NCBI GenBank assembly: GCA_027619655.1
Contig: JAQCHR010000115.1
Span: 1-8,894, forward strand
DNA: 8,894 bases
Direction: 5' to 3'
From: Pseudomonadota bacterium
Lineage (GTDB): Bacteria; Pseudomonadota; Alphaproteobacteria; UBA8366; GCA-2717185
The notes under the pieces are model-generated. The model was not told the DNA's origin, searched no databases, and saw only the letters and a list, made by a program, of their open reading frames with translations. Position numbers and translations under genes: made by a program. Positions 1 to 8,463 of this stretch are shown one piece after another; positions within the stretch are counted from its first letter, which is position 1; each line of letters starts with the position of its first letter.

Positions 1-1087
<1,087 letters not shown>

Positions 1088-1098
1088 TTGCAATTGAC

Positions 1099-1113
1099 GG
1101 AGGCTTCGCCTCC
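1099..1113. repeat. Short perfect hairpin just upstream of the malic enzyme start
   Basis: GGAGGC-TTC-GCCTCC: six perfect base pairs around a three-base loop. On the minus strand (the malic enzyme message) it reads GGAGGC-GAA-GCCTCC, and its centre GCGAAGC is a sequence known to form an unusually stable DNA mini-hairpin. The 5' arm contains the only strong Shine-Dalgarno-like GGAGG near the gene, and it would be paired in the folded form. There is no following T-run on either strand, so it is not an intrinsic terminator. Any role in translation is inference. Confidence 0.5.
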
Positions 1114-1130
1114 CTCCCCCTCATATCGAT

Positions 1131-1155
1131 TATTGCACTGCAATATGAATGCAGT
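1131..1155. promoter_or_regulatory. Candidate operator: two overlapping TGCA palindromes
   Basis: TATTGCA-C-TGCAATA at 1131-1145 is a perfect inverted repeat with seven-base arms and one central base. It shares a half-site with ACTGCA-N7-TGCAGT at 1137-1155, a second perfect inverted repeat with six-base arms. Related words lie nearby: TTTGCAATTG at 1087-1096 and TTTGCAG at 1172-1178. The pair covers the proposed -10 box and transcription start of the malic enzyme, which is a typical repressor position. TTTGCA-type half-sites recall those reported for the short-chain fatty acyl-CoA regulator PccR (ScfR family) of Rhodobacter, but spacing and ends do not match that motif well, so the regulator is unknown. 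Confidence 0.45.
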
Positions 1156-1170
1156 AGCTAGAATTGCGAA
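1142..1170 (-). promoter_or_regulatory. Candidate sigma-70-like promoter for the malic enzyme gene
   Basis: Read on the minus strand, TTCGCA (1170-1165) is followed after 17 bases by CATATT (1147-1142). Each box matches four of six consensus positions and the spacing is ideal. Transcription would begin near 1135, inside the palindrome described for 1131-1145, leaving a leader of roughly 48 bases that includes the 1099-1113 hairpin. The match is modest and the call rests on position as much as on sequence. Confidence 0.3.
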
Positions 1171-1225
1171 CTTTGCAGAAGCTAAACTCCATATTCGCGA
1201 TCATGGCAAGGAATTAAGTGCTGTT

Positions 1226-1249
1226 GCCAGGGCAGTGGGCCGGCCTGGC
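1226..1249 (+). other. Possible stem-loop in the mutS leader
   Basis: GCCAGG at 1226-1231 is complementary to CCTGGC at 1244-1249, leaving a 12-base loop that contains most of the palindrome GGCCGGCC (1238-1245). If the mutS transcript starts upstream of here, this stem would form about 30 bases before the mini-frame at 1280. It is GC-rich, so a chance match is quite possible. Confidence 0.25.
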
Positions 1250-1279
1250 TGGCGGATTGGAGAGATTGGGAGCGCCGCC

Positions 1280-1306
1280 ATGACGTGCTATGAACGGGCA
1301 TCATGA
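1280..1306 (+). CDS. Eight-codon leader-like reading frame coupled to mutS (tentative)
   Basis: An ATG at 1280 is preceded by GGGAG (1268-1272) with a seven-base gap, the best ribosome binding site in this region. It opens the peptide MTCYERAS and stops at TGA 1304-1306. That stop overlaps the mutS start codon in the classic ATGA arrangement (1303-1306). The mutS ATG has no good Shine-Dalgarno of its own (the preceding bases are GAACGGGCATC). Ribosomes ending this frame could therefore re-initiate on mutS. The frame may instead be the tail of a longer one starting at the ATG at 1145. Only the overlap and the ribosome site are seen; coupling is inference. Confidence 0.35.
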   Translation: MTCYERAS

Positions 1307-3936
1307 ATGGCCCTGTCCAGAAACCCGCCGCGACGCCGATGATGGCGCAATATCTCGCGATCAAAAAACAGCAGCCCGACTGCCTGCTGTTTTACCGCAT
1401 GGGCGACTTCTATGAACTGTTCTTCGATGACGCGGTCCAGGCGTCGGCGGCGCTGGATATCGCGCTGACCAAGCGCGGCGCCCATAACGGCAACGACATA
1501 CCGATGTGCGGCGTGCCGGTGCATGCCGCCGATACCTACCTGTCCCGGTTGATCCGCGAAGGCTTCAAGGTTGCGGTCTGCGAACAGGTCGAAGACCCTG
1601 CCGAAGCGAAGAAGCGCGGCCCGAAATCGGTCGTGAAGCGTGAAATCGTCCGCCTGGTGACGCCCGGCACCCTGACGGAAGAGGTCCTGCTCGACGCCCG
1701 CGCCCATAACCACCTGGCGGCGCTCGCGGAAGCCGCCGGCGGGATGGGCTTCGCCTGGCTGGACATGTCGACCGGCGAATTCACGGTCCAGCAGGTCGAT
1801 ACCGCGGGTGTGGCGGCGGCGCTGGCGCGGGTATCGCCGGGCGAACTGATCGTGCCGGAACGGATGCTGGAAAATCCGGCATTGTTCGATGTCTTTGCGC
1901 AATGGAAAAATATCCTCTCACCCCTGCCCGGCAGCCGGTTCGATTCCGAAAACGGCCGGCGGCGGCTGGAGGCATTGTACGACGTTGCGGTATTGGACGG
2001 ATTCGGCAACTTCGAACGCATGGAACTCGCGGCGGCGGGTGCGCTCGTCGATTATGTCGCGCTGACCCAGTATGGCAGCATGCCGCGCCTGTCGCCGCCC
2101 CGGCGCCTTGCGGTCGGCGCGGTGCTGGAAATCGATGCCGCGACGCGGGCCAGCCTGGAACTGACCCGGAGCCTGGGCGGCGGCCGCCAGGGCAGCCTGC
2201 TGTCCGTGATTGACCGCACGGTTACCGGCCCCGGCGCGCGATTGCTGGCGGCGCGGCTGTCGGCGCCGGTTACGGATGCGAACGTGATTGCGGCGCGGCT
2301 GGACATGATCGAGTTTTTCATCGATGCGCCGGCGGTCCGGTCCGACCTGATCGGTCACCTGCGCCATTGTCCGGACATGATGCGCGCGCTGTCGCGGTTG
2401 ACGGTCAAGCGGGGCGGGCCCCGTGATCTCGCCGCGATCCGTGACGGGCTGGGCGTTGCGGCAGATATCCAGGGGCTGCTGGCCGATCCGGACCTAATGC
2501 CGCCGGATGGCGTGACCGCGGCGCAGCGGTCGCTTGGCCCGCATGATACGCTGCGCGACCGACTGGGCCGTGCGCTGGCCGAGAACCTGCCGCTGCTGGC
2601 CCGCGACGGCGGCTTTATCGCGGCGGGCTATTCACCGGAACTGGACGGGTTTCGCAAGCTGCGCGACGAGGGACGCCGGCTGATCGCCAATCTGGAAAGC
2701 CGGTACCGGAGCGAATCCGGCGTCGAAAGCCTGAAGATCAAGCACAATAACGTGCTGGGGTATTTCATCGAGATTACGCCGCGCCACGCCGAAAAGATGG
2801 GCGAGGCCTTCATTCACCGCCAGACGCTGGCCAGCGCCATGCGGTATTCGACTGTCGAGCTGGCCGATCTGGCCCGCGACATTTCCGAAGCCGCCGACAA
2901 GGTTCTGGCGATCGAACTGGCCCTCTACGACGACGTGGTCGGCGAGGTAACGGCGCGATCGGATGCGATCGCCGCAACGGCGGATGGCCTCGCCGCGCTG
3001 GATGTCGCCGCGGCGCTGGCCGATCTGGCGCAGGCGCGGCGCTTTTGCCGGCCCGAATTCGAGGACGCGCCGGTCTTCGATATCCGCGGTGGCCGGCATC
3101 CCGTCGTCGAGGTCTCGCTGGAGGGCGTGGCGTTTGTCCCGAATGACTGCGACCTTGCGGCCGATCGCCGGCTCTGGCTGATCACGGGACCAAACATGGC
3201 GGGGAAAAGTACCTTCCTTCGCCAGAACGCCCTGATCGCAATTCTGGCGCAGATGGGGTCATACGTTCCGGCGGAATCGGCGAAGATCGGCATCGTCGAC
3301 CGGTTGTTCAGCCGGGTCGGCGCGGCGGATGACCTGGCGCGCGGCCGGTCCACCTTCATGGTCGAGATGGTGGAAACGGCGGCGATCCTGAACCAGGCGG
3401 GCCCGCGTTCCCTGGTGATCCTGGACGAAATCGGCCGGGGCACCGCGACCTATGACGGGTTGTCCATCGCCTGGGCCTGCGTCGAACATCTGCATGAAGT
3501 AAACCACTGCCGCGCCCTGTTCGCCACCCACTACCACGAGCTCACGGGACTGACAGGACGTCTGGCGGCGCTGTCGCCGCACACGATGCAGGTCAAGGAA
3601 TGGGCCGGCGATGTCGTCTTCCTGCATTCAGTGGCGCCGGGCGCCGCCGACCGGTCCTACGGCATTCATGTCGCCAAACTGGCGGGACTGCCGGCATCGG
3701 TGGTCGAACGGGCCGGCGCGGTGCTGGCGGAACTGGAAAAGGGGGAACAGTCCGGCACCCTTGCGCGGCTGTCGGATGACCTGCCGCTATTTGCCGCCGC
3801 AGCGCGGCCCGCCGCCACAAAGCCGGCTGAATCGGCAATCGAAACGGCGCTGGCAGATACCGATCCTGACAGCATGACGCCGCGGGAAGCGCTGGAATAT
3901 TTGTACCGGCTGCGCGGCATGATTGCAAAAGCTTAA
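1303..3936 (+). CDS. mutS: DNA mismatch repair ATPase MutS
   Basis: Recognises base mismatches and small loops in newly replicated DNA and, as an ATP-driven clamp, recruits MutL. The 877 residues compare with 853 in E. coli. The N-terminal mismatch-binding domain carries FYRMGDFYELF, with the wedge Phe36 and Glu38 at the same numbers as in E. coli. Connector and lever/clamp regions occupy roughly 130-590. The ATPase domain shows Walker A GPNMAGKST (629-637), Walker B/signature LDEIGRGT (707-714) and FATHYHEL (740-747). The end TPREALEYLYRLRGMI resembles the C-terminal tetramer-forming segment. The start at 1303 places the TPMMAQYL block as in other family members, but it lacks a clear ribosome binding site and overlaps the stop of a tiny upstream frame. 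glnD follows after 36 bases with no terminator visible, suggesting a shared transcript. Confidence 0.98.
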   Translation: MNGPVQKPAATPMMAQYLAIKKQQPDCLLFYRMGDFYELFFDDAVQASAALDIALTKRGAHNGNDIPMCGVPVHAADTYLSRLIREGFKVAVCEQVEDPAEAKKRGPKSVVKREIVRLVTPGTLTEEVLLDARAHNHLAALAEAAGGMGFAWLDMSTGEFTVQQVDTAGVAAALARVSPGELIVPERMLENPALFDVFAQWKNILSPLPGSRFDSENGRRRLEALYDVAVLDGFGNFERMELAAAGALVDYVALTQYGSMPRLSPPRRLAVGAVLEIDAATRASLELTRSLGGGRQGSLLSVIDRTVTGPGARLLAARLSAPVTDANVIAARLDMIEFFIDAPAVRSDLIGHLRHCPDMMRALSRLTVKRGGPRDLAAIRDGLGVAADIQGLLADPDLMPPDGVTAAQRSLGPHDTLRDRLGRALAENLPLLARDGGFIAAGYSPELDGFRKLRDEGRRLIANLESRYRSESGVESLKIKHNNVLGYFIEITPRHAEKMGEAFIHRQTLASAMRYSTVELADLARDISEAADKVLAIELALYDDVVGEVTARSDAIAATADGLAALDVAAALADLAQARRFCRPEFEDAPVFDIRGGRHPVVEVSLEGVAFVPNDCDLAADRRLWLITGPNMAGKSTFLRQNALIAILAQMGSYVPAESAKIGIVDRLFSRVGAADDLARGRSTFMVEMVETAAILNQAGPRSLVILDEIGRGTATYDGLSIAWACVEHLHEVNHCRALFATHYHELTGLTGRLAALSPHTMQVKEWAGDVVFLHSVAPGAADRSYGIHVAKLAGLPASVVERAGAVLAELEKGEQSGTLARLSDDLPLFAAAARPAATKPAESAIETALADTDPDSMTPREALEYLYRLRGMIAKA

Positions 3937-3972
3937 CCTTCGCTTGCTATTCTTGCTCAACGCTCACAGGTT

Positions 3973-6840
3973 ATGGCCATGAAAACGCTTCGTGGAACAC
4001 GAAAGATCATCGATCGTCTGGCGCTGACCGAGACGGCAATGGCGCTGACCGAGTTGAACGATTCGGAGCGCGGTACTGCCTTGCTGGCCTGTTACCGCCA
4101 GGCGCTGGACACCGGCATCGCAGAGGTCCGTCAACGCTTCGAGGCAGACCACGATGGCGGGCTTTGCGTGCAGGGCGCCTGTCACCTGATCGATCAACTG
4201 ATACGCGCGATATACGACGTCGTCGCCGAAAAGATCTACCCCGCCGCCAACCCGACAGCCGGCGATCAGGTCTGTGTCGTCGCCTATGGCGGATATGGCC
4301 GCGGTGAACTGGCGCCGAAATCGGATGTCGATCTGCTGTTCGTGCTGCCTTACAAAAAATCAGCGCGCAGCGAACAGATCGTCGAGCACATTCTTTATAT
4401 GCTGTGGGACCTCGGATTGAAGGTCGGCCATGCAACACGGTCACTTGATGAATGCGTCCGCCAGGCCAAGGCTGACATCACGATCCGCACCGGACTCCTG
4501 GAATCGCGCTATGTCTGGGGCGAGCAGAGCCTGTTTCTGGAGCTTCGCAAGCGTTTCTGGACCGAAGTCGCCGCGGATTCCGGCGCGGAATTTGTCGATG
4601 CCAAGCTGCATGAACGCGACGAGCGCCACAAGCAGATGGGCGACACACGCTATGTGCTGGAGCCCAATATCAAGGAAGGCAAGGGCGGCATTCGCGATCT
4701 GCAGACGCTGTTCTGGATCGCAAAATATCTTTATCAGGTTGATGATGTTGCCGCGCTGATCGAAAAGGGCGTCTTTACATCCAAGGAAGTCGCGCGCTTC
4801 GACAAGGCGCAGGCCTATTTGTGGACGGTCCGATGCCATCTGCACTACCTGTCCGGCCGGCCGGAAGAGCGCCTGACCTTCGATGTCCAGCCCGAGCTGG
4901 CGCGCCTGATGGGCTATACGGACCGGGCCGGCATGCTGGGTGTCGAGCGGTTCATGCGTCATTATTTTCTGGTCGCCAAGGATGTCGGCGACCTGACACG
5001 GATATTCTGCGCCGCCCTTGAGGCGCGGCAGCAGCGCCCGCGGCGATTTTCGCTGCCGCGCCTGGGGCTGTGGAAACGCGAGATTGAAGGCTTTCCCGTC
5101 ACCGCCGGGCGGGTCAACGTGTCGTCGCCCAAGCATTTCTCGGAGCACCCGGTCGATATGATCCGGCTGTTTGATGTCGCGCAGCGGGGCAAGCTGGATA
5201 TTCACCCCGACGCGCTGCAGACGATGACCCGCAATCTGCGGCGGATCGATAAAACACTTCGATCCGACCCGGAAGCCTGCGCCCTTTTCATGAAAATCCT
5301 CACGGCGAAGCAGGATACGGACCTTACCCTGCGGCGGATGAATGAAGCGGGTATCCTGGGCAAGTTCCTGCCCGATTTCGGACGGGTCGTGGCGCAGATG
5401 CAATATGACATGTATCACGTCTATACGACCGACGAGCATACGATCCGCGCCATCGGCATTCTTGGCCAGATCGAACGCAGCGAACTGACGAGCGAGCTGC
5501 CGGTTGCCAGCGACGTCATTCACAAAGTGCTCTCGCGTGAAGTGCTCTACATGGCCGTGCTGCTGCATGACATCGCCAAGGGCCGCGGCGGCGATCATTC
5601 GGTGCTTGGCGCAAAGGTCGCGGAACGGCTGTGTCCGCGGTTCGGGTTCACGCCGGCGCAAACGGAAACCGTGGCCTGGCTGGTGCGGCATCATCTCGAA
5701 ATGTCCAATACGGCGTTCAAGCGCGACCTGGACGACCCCAAGACCATCACGGATTTCGCCGAACTTGTGCAGTCGCCGGAACGGCTGCGGCTGCTGCTTT
5801 GCCTGACCGCGGTAGATATTCGCGCGGTCGGCCCCGGCCGATGGAACAACTGGAAGGCAACCCTGCTGCGCGAGTTGTACTATCAGGCTGAATCGGCGAT
5901 GTCCGGCGGCTATGACAGCTATCAGTCACGGGACCGCGCCGCCAAGGTCCGCGAGCGGGTTTCGGAGGCGCTCGCCGAATGGCCGCTGGAAGAACGCGAA
6001 GCCCATGTCGGGCGCGGAGAATTTTCATATTGGCTGTTCTACGACATGGACACGCTCATCCAGCATGCCGAAATGATGCGCGACGCGGATGGCAAGGGCC
6101 GGAAACTATCCGTTGACGCACGTATCAACCTGGACCACGCGGTAACCGAGCTCACGATCTATACCGCCGACCATCCGGGCCTGTTCAACAAGATCGCCGC
6201 GGCGATTTCGGTGACAGGATCGACGATCGTGGATGCGCGGATCAACACGCTGATGGACGGCATGGCGCTGGACACGTTCTGGATCCAGAATTCCGCCGGC
6301 GGCGCGATTGAAAGCCCGGCCAACCTGGCGCGCCTGTTGGAGCGGGTTGAACTGTCGCTGTGCGGGCGGTTCGATATGGCGGATGAATTATCGAAACGCA
6401 GCCCGTTGCCCAGCCGGACGCGGGTCTTCAAGGTGGCGCCACAGGTCTTTATCGACAACAAGGCGAGCAATACCCATACCGTCATCGAAGTGAACGGTCG
6501 CGACCGGCCGGGCCTAATCTATGACCTGACCCGCGCGCTGCACGACCTGAATCTCCAGATTGCGTCGGCAAAGGTTTCCACCTTCGGTGAGCGCGTGGTT
6601 GACGTCTTCTACGTCAAGAACCTGTTCGGCACCAAAATTGACCACCCCGACAAGCTGAAACAGATCGACCGCGAGTTGCTGGAGGTTCTTGAGGGGCCGG
6701 AGCCGGCGGAGCCGAAGAAAGCGCGGAAAAAACCCGCCACCAAGCCAGCGGCAAATGAACTGAAGAAACCGGCCGCAAAGCCGACCGCCAAAGATTCAAA
6801 AGTAAAAGATTCCCGGAAAGCGATTGTCACCGCGAAGTGA
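3973..6840 (+). CDS. glnD: Bifunctional PII uridylyltransferase / uridylyl-removing enzyme GlnD
   Basis: Cytosolic nitrogen sensor: it uridylylates PII proteins (GlnB/GlnK) when glutamine is low and removes the UMP when glutamine is high. Domains in order: a nucleotidyltransferase with GGYGRGEL (106-113) and the metal aspartates Asp118 and Asp120; the family block EPNIKEGKGGIRDLQ (230-244); an HD hydrolase domain with His489, His532-Asp533, His573-His574 and Asp615; and two glutamine-sensing ACT domains at about 725-800 and 836-905, each with an HPG- or RPG-type turn. All key residues are present, so both activities should be intact. At 955 residues it is longer than the E. coli enzyme (890). 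The extra length is partly a lysine-rich tail (907-955). Start: ATG at 3973 has AGG only two bases upstream, whereas ATG at 3979 (residue 3) has the same AGG (3968-3970) eight bases upstream and may be the real start. Confidence 0.97.
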   Translation: MAMKTLRGTRKIIDRLALTETAMALTELNDSERGTALLACYRQALDTGIAEVRQRFEADHDGGLCVQGACHLIDQLIRAIYDVVAEKIYPAANPTAGDQVCVVAYGGYGRGELAPKSDVDLLFVLPYKKSARSEQIVEHILYMLWDLGLKVGHATRSLDECVRQAKADITIRTGLLESRYVWGEQSLFLELRKRFWTEVAADSGAEFVDAKLHERDERHKQMGDTRYVLEPNIKEGKGGIRDLQTLFWIAKYLYQVDDVAALIEKGVFTSKEVARFDKAQAYLWTVRCHLHYLSGRPEERLTFDVQPELARLMGYTDRAGMLGVERFMRHYFLVAKDVGDLTRIFCAALEARQQRPRRFSLPRLGLWKREIEGFPVTAGRVNVSSPKHFSEHPVDMIRLFDVAQRGKLDIHPDALQTMTRNLRRIDKTLRSDPEACALFMKILTAKQDTDLTLRRMNEAGILGKFLPDFGRVVAQMQYDMYHVYTTDEHTIRAIGILGQIERSELTSELPVASDVIHKVLSREVLYMAVLLHDIAKGRGGDHSVLGAKVAERLCPRFGFTPAQTETVAWLVRHHLEMSNTAFKRDLDDPKTITDFAELVQSPERLRLLLCLTAVDIRAVGPGRWNNWKATLLRELYYQAESAMSGGYDSYQSRDRAAKVRERVSEALAEWPLEEREAHVGRGEFSYWLFYDMDTLIQHAEMMRDADGKGRKLSVDARINLDHAVTELTIYTADHPGLFNKIAAAISVTGSTIVDARINTLMDGMALDTFWIQNSAGGAIESPANLARLLERVELSLCGRFDMADELSKRSPLPSRTRVFKVAPQVFIDNKASNTHTVIEVNGRDRPGLIYDLTRALHDLNLQIASAKVSTFGERVVDVFYVKNLFGTKIDHPDKLKQIDRELLEVLEGPEPAEPKKARKKPATKPAANELKKPAAKPTAKDSKVKDSRKAIVTAK
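6691..6837 (+). other. Lys/Pro/Ala-rich C-terminal tail of GlnD with a 12-residue repeat
   Basis: Residues 907-955 of GlnD, after the second ACT domain, hold 13 lysines in 49 residues plus many Pro and Ala. Two adjacent imperfect 12-residue units, KKPATKPAANEL (919-930) and KKPAAKPTAKDS (931-942), match at most positions. The composition resembles the disordered histone H1-like tails of some bacterial nucleic-acid-binding proteins. Codon choice towards the end (TCA, GTA, AAA) is richer in A and T than the rest of the gene. It is probably disordered; function is unknown. Confidence 0.75.
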
Positions 6841-6852
6841 TCCGCCTTTTTT
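6820..6852 (+). terminator. Weak terminator-like hairpin across the glnD stop codon
   Basis: GCG (6820-6822) pairs with CGC (6843-6845), and GTCAC (6826-6830) with GTGAT (6837-6841, one G-U pair), around a six-base loop with a three-by-one internal loop. Six T residues follow at 6847-6852. The stop codon TGA is inside the 3' arm. The interrupted stem is weak, so partial read-through into murJ is more likely than full termination. Confidence 0.3.
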
Positions 6853-6880
6853 GCGCCGCCATTATCCGCTAGATAGCGCC

Positions 6881-8428
6881 ATGGCACTCTTTCGCTCCAT
6901 TGCGACCGTTGGCGGCTGGACCATGATGAGCCGGGTCCTCGGCTTTGCCCGTGATATGCTGCTGGCCAATGTGCTTGGCGCCGGCATGGTCGCAGACGCG
7001 TTTTTCGTCGCCTTCAAGTTTCCCAATTTCTTTCGCCGGCTGTTTGCCGAGGGCGCCTTCAACGCCGGCTTCGTGCCACTGTTCGCCGGGCGCCTGGCGA
7101 CGGACGGGCGCGACGCCGCGCTGCGTTTCGCCGCCGAAGTTGCGGCTGTCATGACGACGGCGCTGATCATTTTCAGCATCGCGGTCATTCTGGCCATGCC
7201 CTGGCTGATGTATGCCATCGCGCCCGGATTCGCCGAAGACCCGGTCAAGTTCGACTTGACGGTCGAAATGACCCGGGTCACCTTCCCCTATCTGCTGTTC
7301 ATGGCGCTGATCGCGCTGATGGGCGGAATGCTGAATTCGCTGGAACGGTTTGCGGCCGCGGCTGCGGCGCCGATTTTCCTGAACATCGTCCTCATCGCGG
7401 TGCTGCTGCTGGTGCAGGCACGCGTCTTTCCCGTGCCGGGCTATGCGCTCGCCTGGGGTGTGGCGGCCGCCGGGCTGGGACAGTTTGTCTGGATCGCCTG
7501 GGCCTGCAAGCGGGCAGGTATCCTGACCGCCCTGCCGCGTCCCCGGTTGACGCCGGGCGTGAAACGGCTGTTCGTGCTGATGGTCCCCGCGCTGATCGGC
7601 GCCGGTGTCGTGCAGATCAACCTGGTGGTCGATGTTATCCTGGCGTCCACCCTGCGCGAAGGATCGGTATCGTTCCTGTATTACGCGGACCGGCTAAACC
7701 AGTTGCCGCTGGGGGTGGTTGGCGTGCCAAGCGGCATCGTGCTGTTGCCGACACTGGTGCGGCAGCTGAGGTCGGGCGCTGCCGAAGCCGCACAATACAG
7801 CCAGAACCGCGCCATCGAATTCGCACTGACGCTGACGGTCCCCGCCGCCGCGGCGCTGATCGCCATTTCCGGGCCAATTGTTACCGTACTGTTCCAGCGC
7901 GGCGTTTTCGACGCGGGCGCCGCCGACGCAACAGCCAGCGCCCTGACAGCGTTTTCCATCGGGCTGCCCGCCTATGTGCTGATCAAGGCCCTGACGCCGG
8001 GTTTCTACGCCCGCGAGGATACGAAGACGCCGGTGAAGATCGCCATTGCGGCGGTCGCGCTGAATATCGTTCTGGCGGTTATCCTGATGCAGACGCTGGC
8101 CCATGTGGGCATCGCCCTGGCAACCGCCCTGGCCGCCTGGATGAATGCGGCCCTGTTGGGGACGATCCTGGTCCGGCGCGGGCACCTGACATTCGATGCG
8201 CGGCTTCGCAACCGGATCCCCCGTCTGGTTCTGGCATCGGCAGTCCTGGCCGGCGGCCTGTATACCGGGGCGAAGTATCTGCGGGTTTGGCTGGACGGCG
8301 GCGAACCGGAGCGGATTGCCGCGCTCATTTTGCTGGTGGTTGGCGGCGGCGTTGTCTTCTTCGGCCTGGCAGCGGTTACCGGCGCCGTCCGGTTTGGCGA
8401 CCTGCGGGAGATGATGTCCCGCAAGTGA
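6881..8428 (+). CDS. murJ: Lipid II flippase MurJ (MviN)
   Basis: Inner-membrane transporter of the MOP superfamily that moves lipid II from the cytoplasmic to the periplasmic face for peptidoglycan synthesis. The 515 residues match the usual size (511 in E. coli), and the protein is a succession of hydrophobic segments consistent with the family's 14 membrane helices. From the ATG at 6881, functionally important residues fall on the E. coli numbers: Arg18 and Arg24 (SRVLGFARD), Asp39, Lys46, Arg52 and Glu57. Arg271 in YYADRLNQLP corresponds to E. coli Arg270, and the GVVGVPSGIVLLP block follows. This agreement supports 6881 over the in-frame TTG at 6824, which would overlap glnD and add 19 atypical residues. 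No strong ribosome binding site is visible; a small palindrome, CGCTAGATAGCG (6867-6878), sits immediately before the start. It lies 40 bases after glnD and is probably cotranscribed, at least partly. Confidence 0.96.
   Translation: MALFRSIATVGGWTMMSRVLGFARDMLLANVLGAGMVADAFFVAFKFPNFFRRLFAEGAFNAGFVPLFAGRLATDGRDAALRFAAEVAAVMTTALIIFSIAVILAMPWLMYAIAPGFAEDPVKFDLTVEMTRVTFPYLLFMALIALMGGMLNSLERFAAAAAAPIFLNIVLIAVLLLVQARVFPVPGYALAWGVAAAGLGQFVWIAWACKRAGILTALPRPRLTPGVKRLFVLMVPALIGAGVVQINLVVDVILASTLREGSVSFLYYADRLNQLPLGVVGVPSGIVLLPTLVRQLRSGAAEAAQYSQNRAIEFALTLTVPAAAALIAISGPIVTVLFQRGVFDAGAADATASALTAFSIGLPAYVLIKALTPGFYAREDTKTPVKIAIAAVALNIVLAVILMQTLAHVGIALATALAAWMNAALLGTILVRRGHLTFDARLRNRIPRLVLASAVLAGGLYTGAKYLRVWLDGGEPERIAALILLVVGGGVVFFGLAAVTGAVRFGDLREMMSRK
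8403..8423 (+). other. Hairpin at the 3' end of the murJ coding sequence
   Basis: TGCGGGA (8403-8409) and TCCCGCA (8417-8423) are perfect seven-base complements around a seven-base loop, ending three bases before the murJ stop codon. There is no T-run after it, so it is not an intrinsic terminator. It could protect the message end or act together with the palindrome at 8440-8463. Confidence 0.4.
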
Positions 8429-8439
8429 CGTGGTGCGGG

Positions 8440-8463
8440 CCGGTCCCGGGCTTGACCGGGGAC
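8440..8463. repeat. GC-rich intergenic palindrome, possible member of a dispersed repeat family
   Basis: Two alternative folds share this segment. One is CCGGTC (8440-8445) with GACCGG (8454-8459), a perfect six-pair stem. The other is GTCCCGG (8443-8449) with CCGGGGAC (8456-8463), seven pairs with one bulged base around the loop GCTTGA. The core TCCCGGGCTTGACC strongly resembles short palindromes of the form CCCGGGCTTGACCCGGG that recur between genes in many alphaproteobacterial chromosomes. Only one copy is in this window, so repeat status is inference. Confidence 0.45.

Larger units (their letters stand above)
1088..1302. other. Divergent intergenic control region between malic enzyme and mutS
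   Basis: About 215 bases between two diverging genes, clearly richer in A and T than the flanking coding sequence, especially 1120-1220. It must hold the promoter of the malic enzyme and probably that of the mutS operon. It contains a short hairpin at 1099-1113, overlapping TGCA-centred palindromes at 1131-1155, further TGCA words at 1089 and 1174, a possible leader stem at 1226-1249, and a small reading frame ending at 1306. I could not find a convincing plus-strand sigma-70 promoter for mutS. A continuous frame from an ATG at 1145 to 1306 would encode 53 residues. Its codon choice (GTA, AGA, TTA, AGT, AGG) is unlike that of the neighbouring genes and I do not recognise the product, so I do not call it as a gene. 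Confidence 0.8.

Noticed and set aside
1145..1306. 53-residue small protein gene before mutS
   Set aside because: No ribosome site precedes its ATG, its codon use is unlike the neighbouring genes, and no family is recognised. Only its last eight codons have a plausible start of their own.
1288..1902. 204-codon open frame on the minus strand over the mutS start
   Set aside because: It is antisense to the mismatch-binding domain of MutS; no motifs and no ribosome site were seen.
4441..5694. 417-codon open frame on the minus strand inside glnD
   Set aside because: It lies wholly antisense to intact GlnD domains and gives no recognisable protein; long shadow frames are expected at this GC content.
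6824..6880. Upstream TTG start for murJ adding 19 residues
   Set aside because: It overlaps the glnD end. The added residues are unlike MurJ N-termini, while the ATG at 6881 gives Arg18, Arg24 and Asp39 at family positions.
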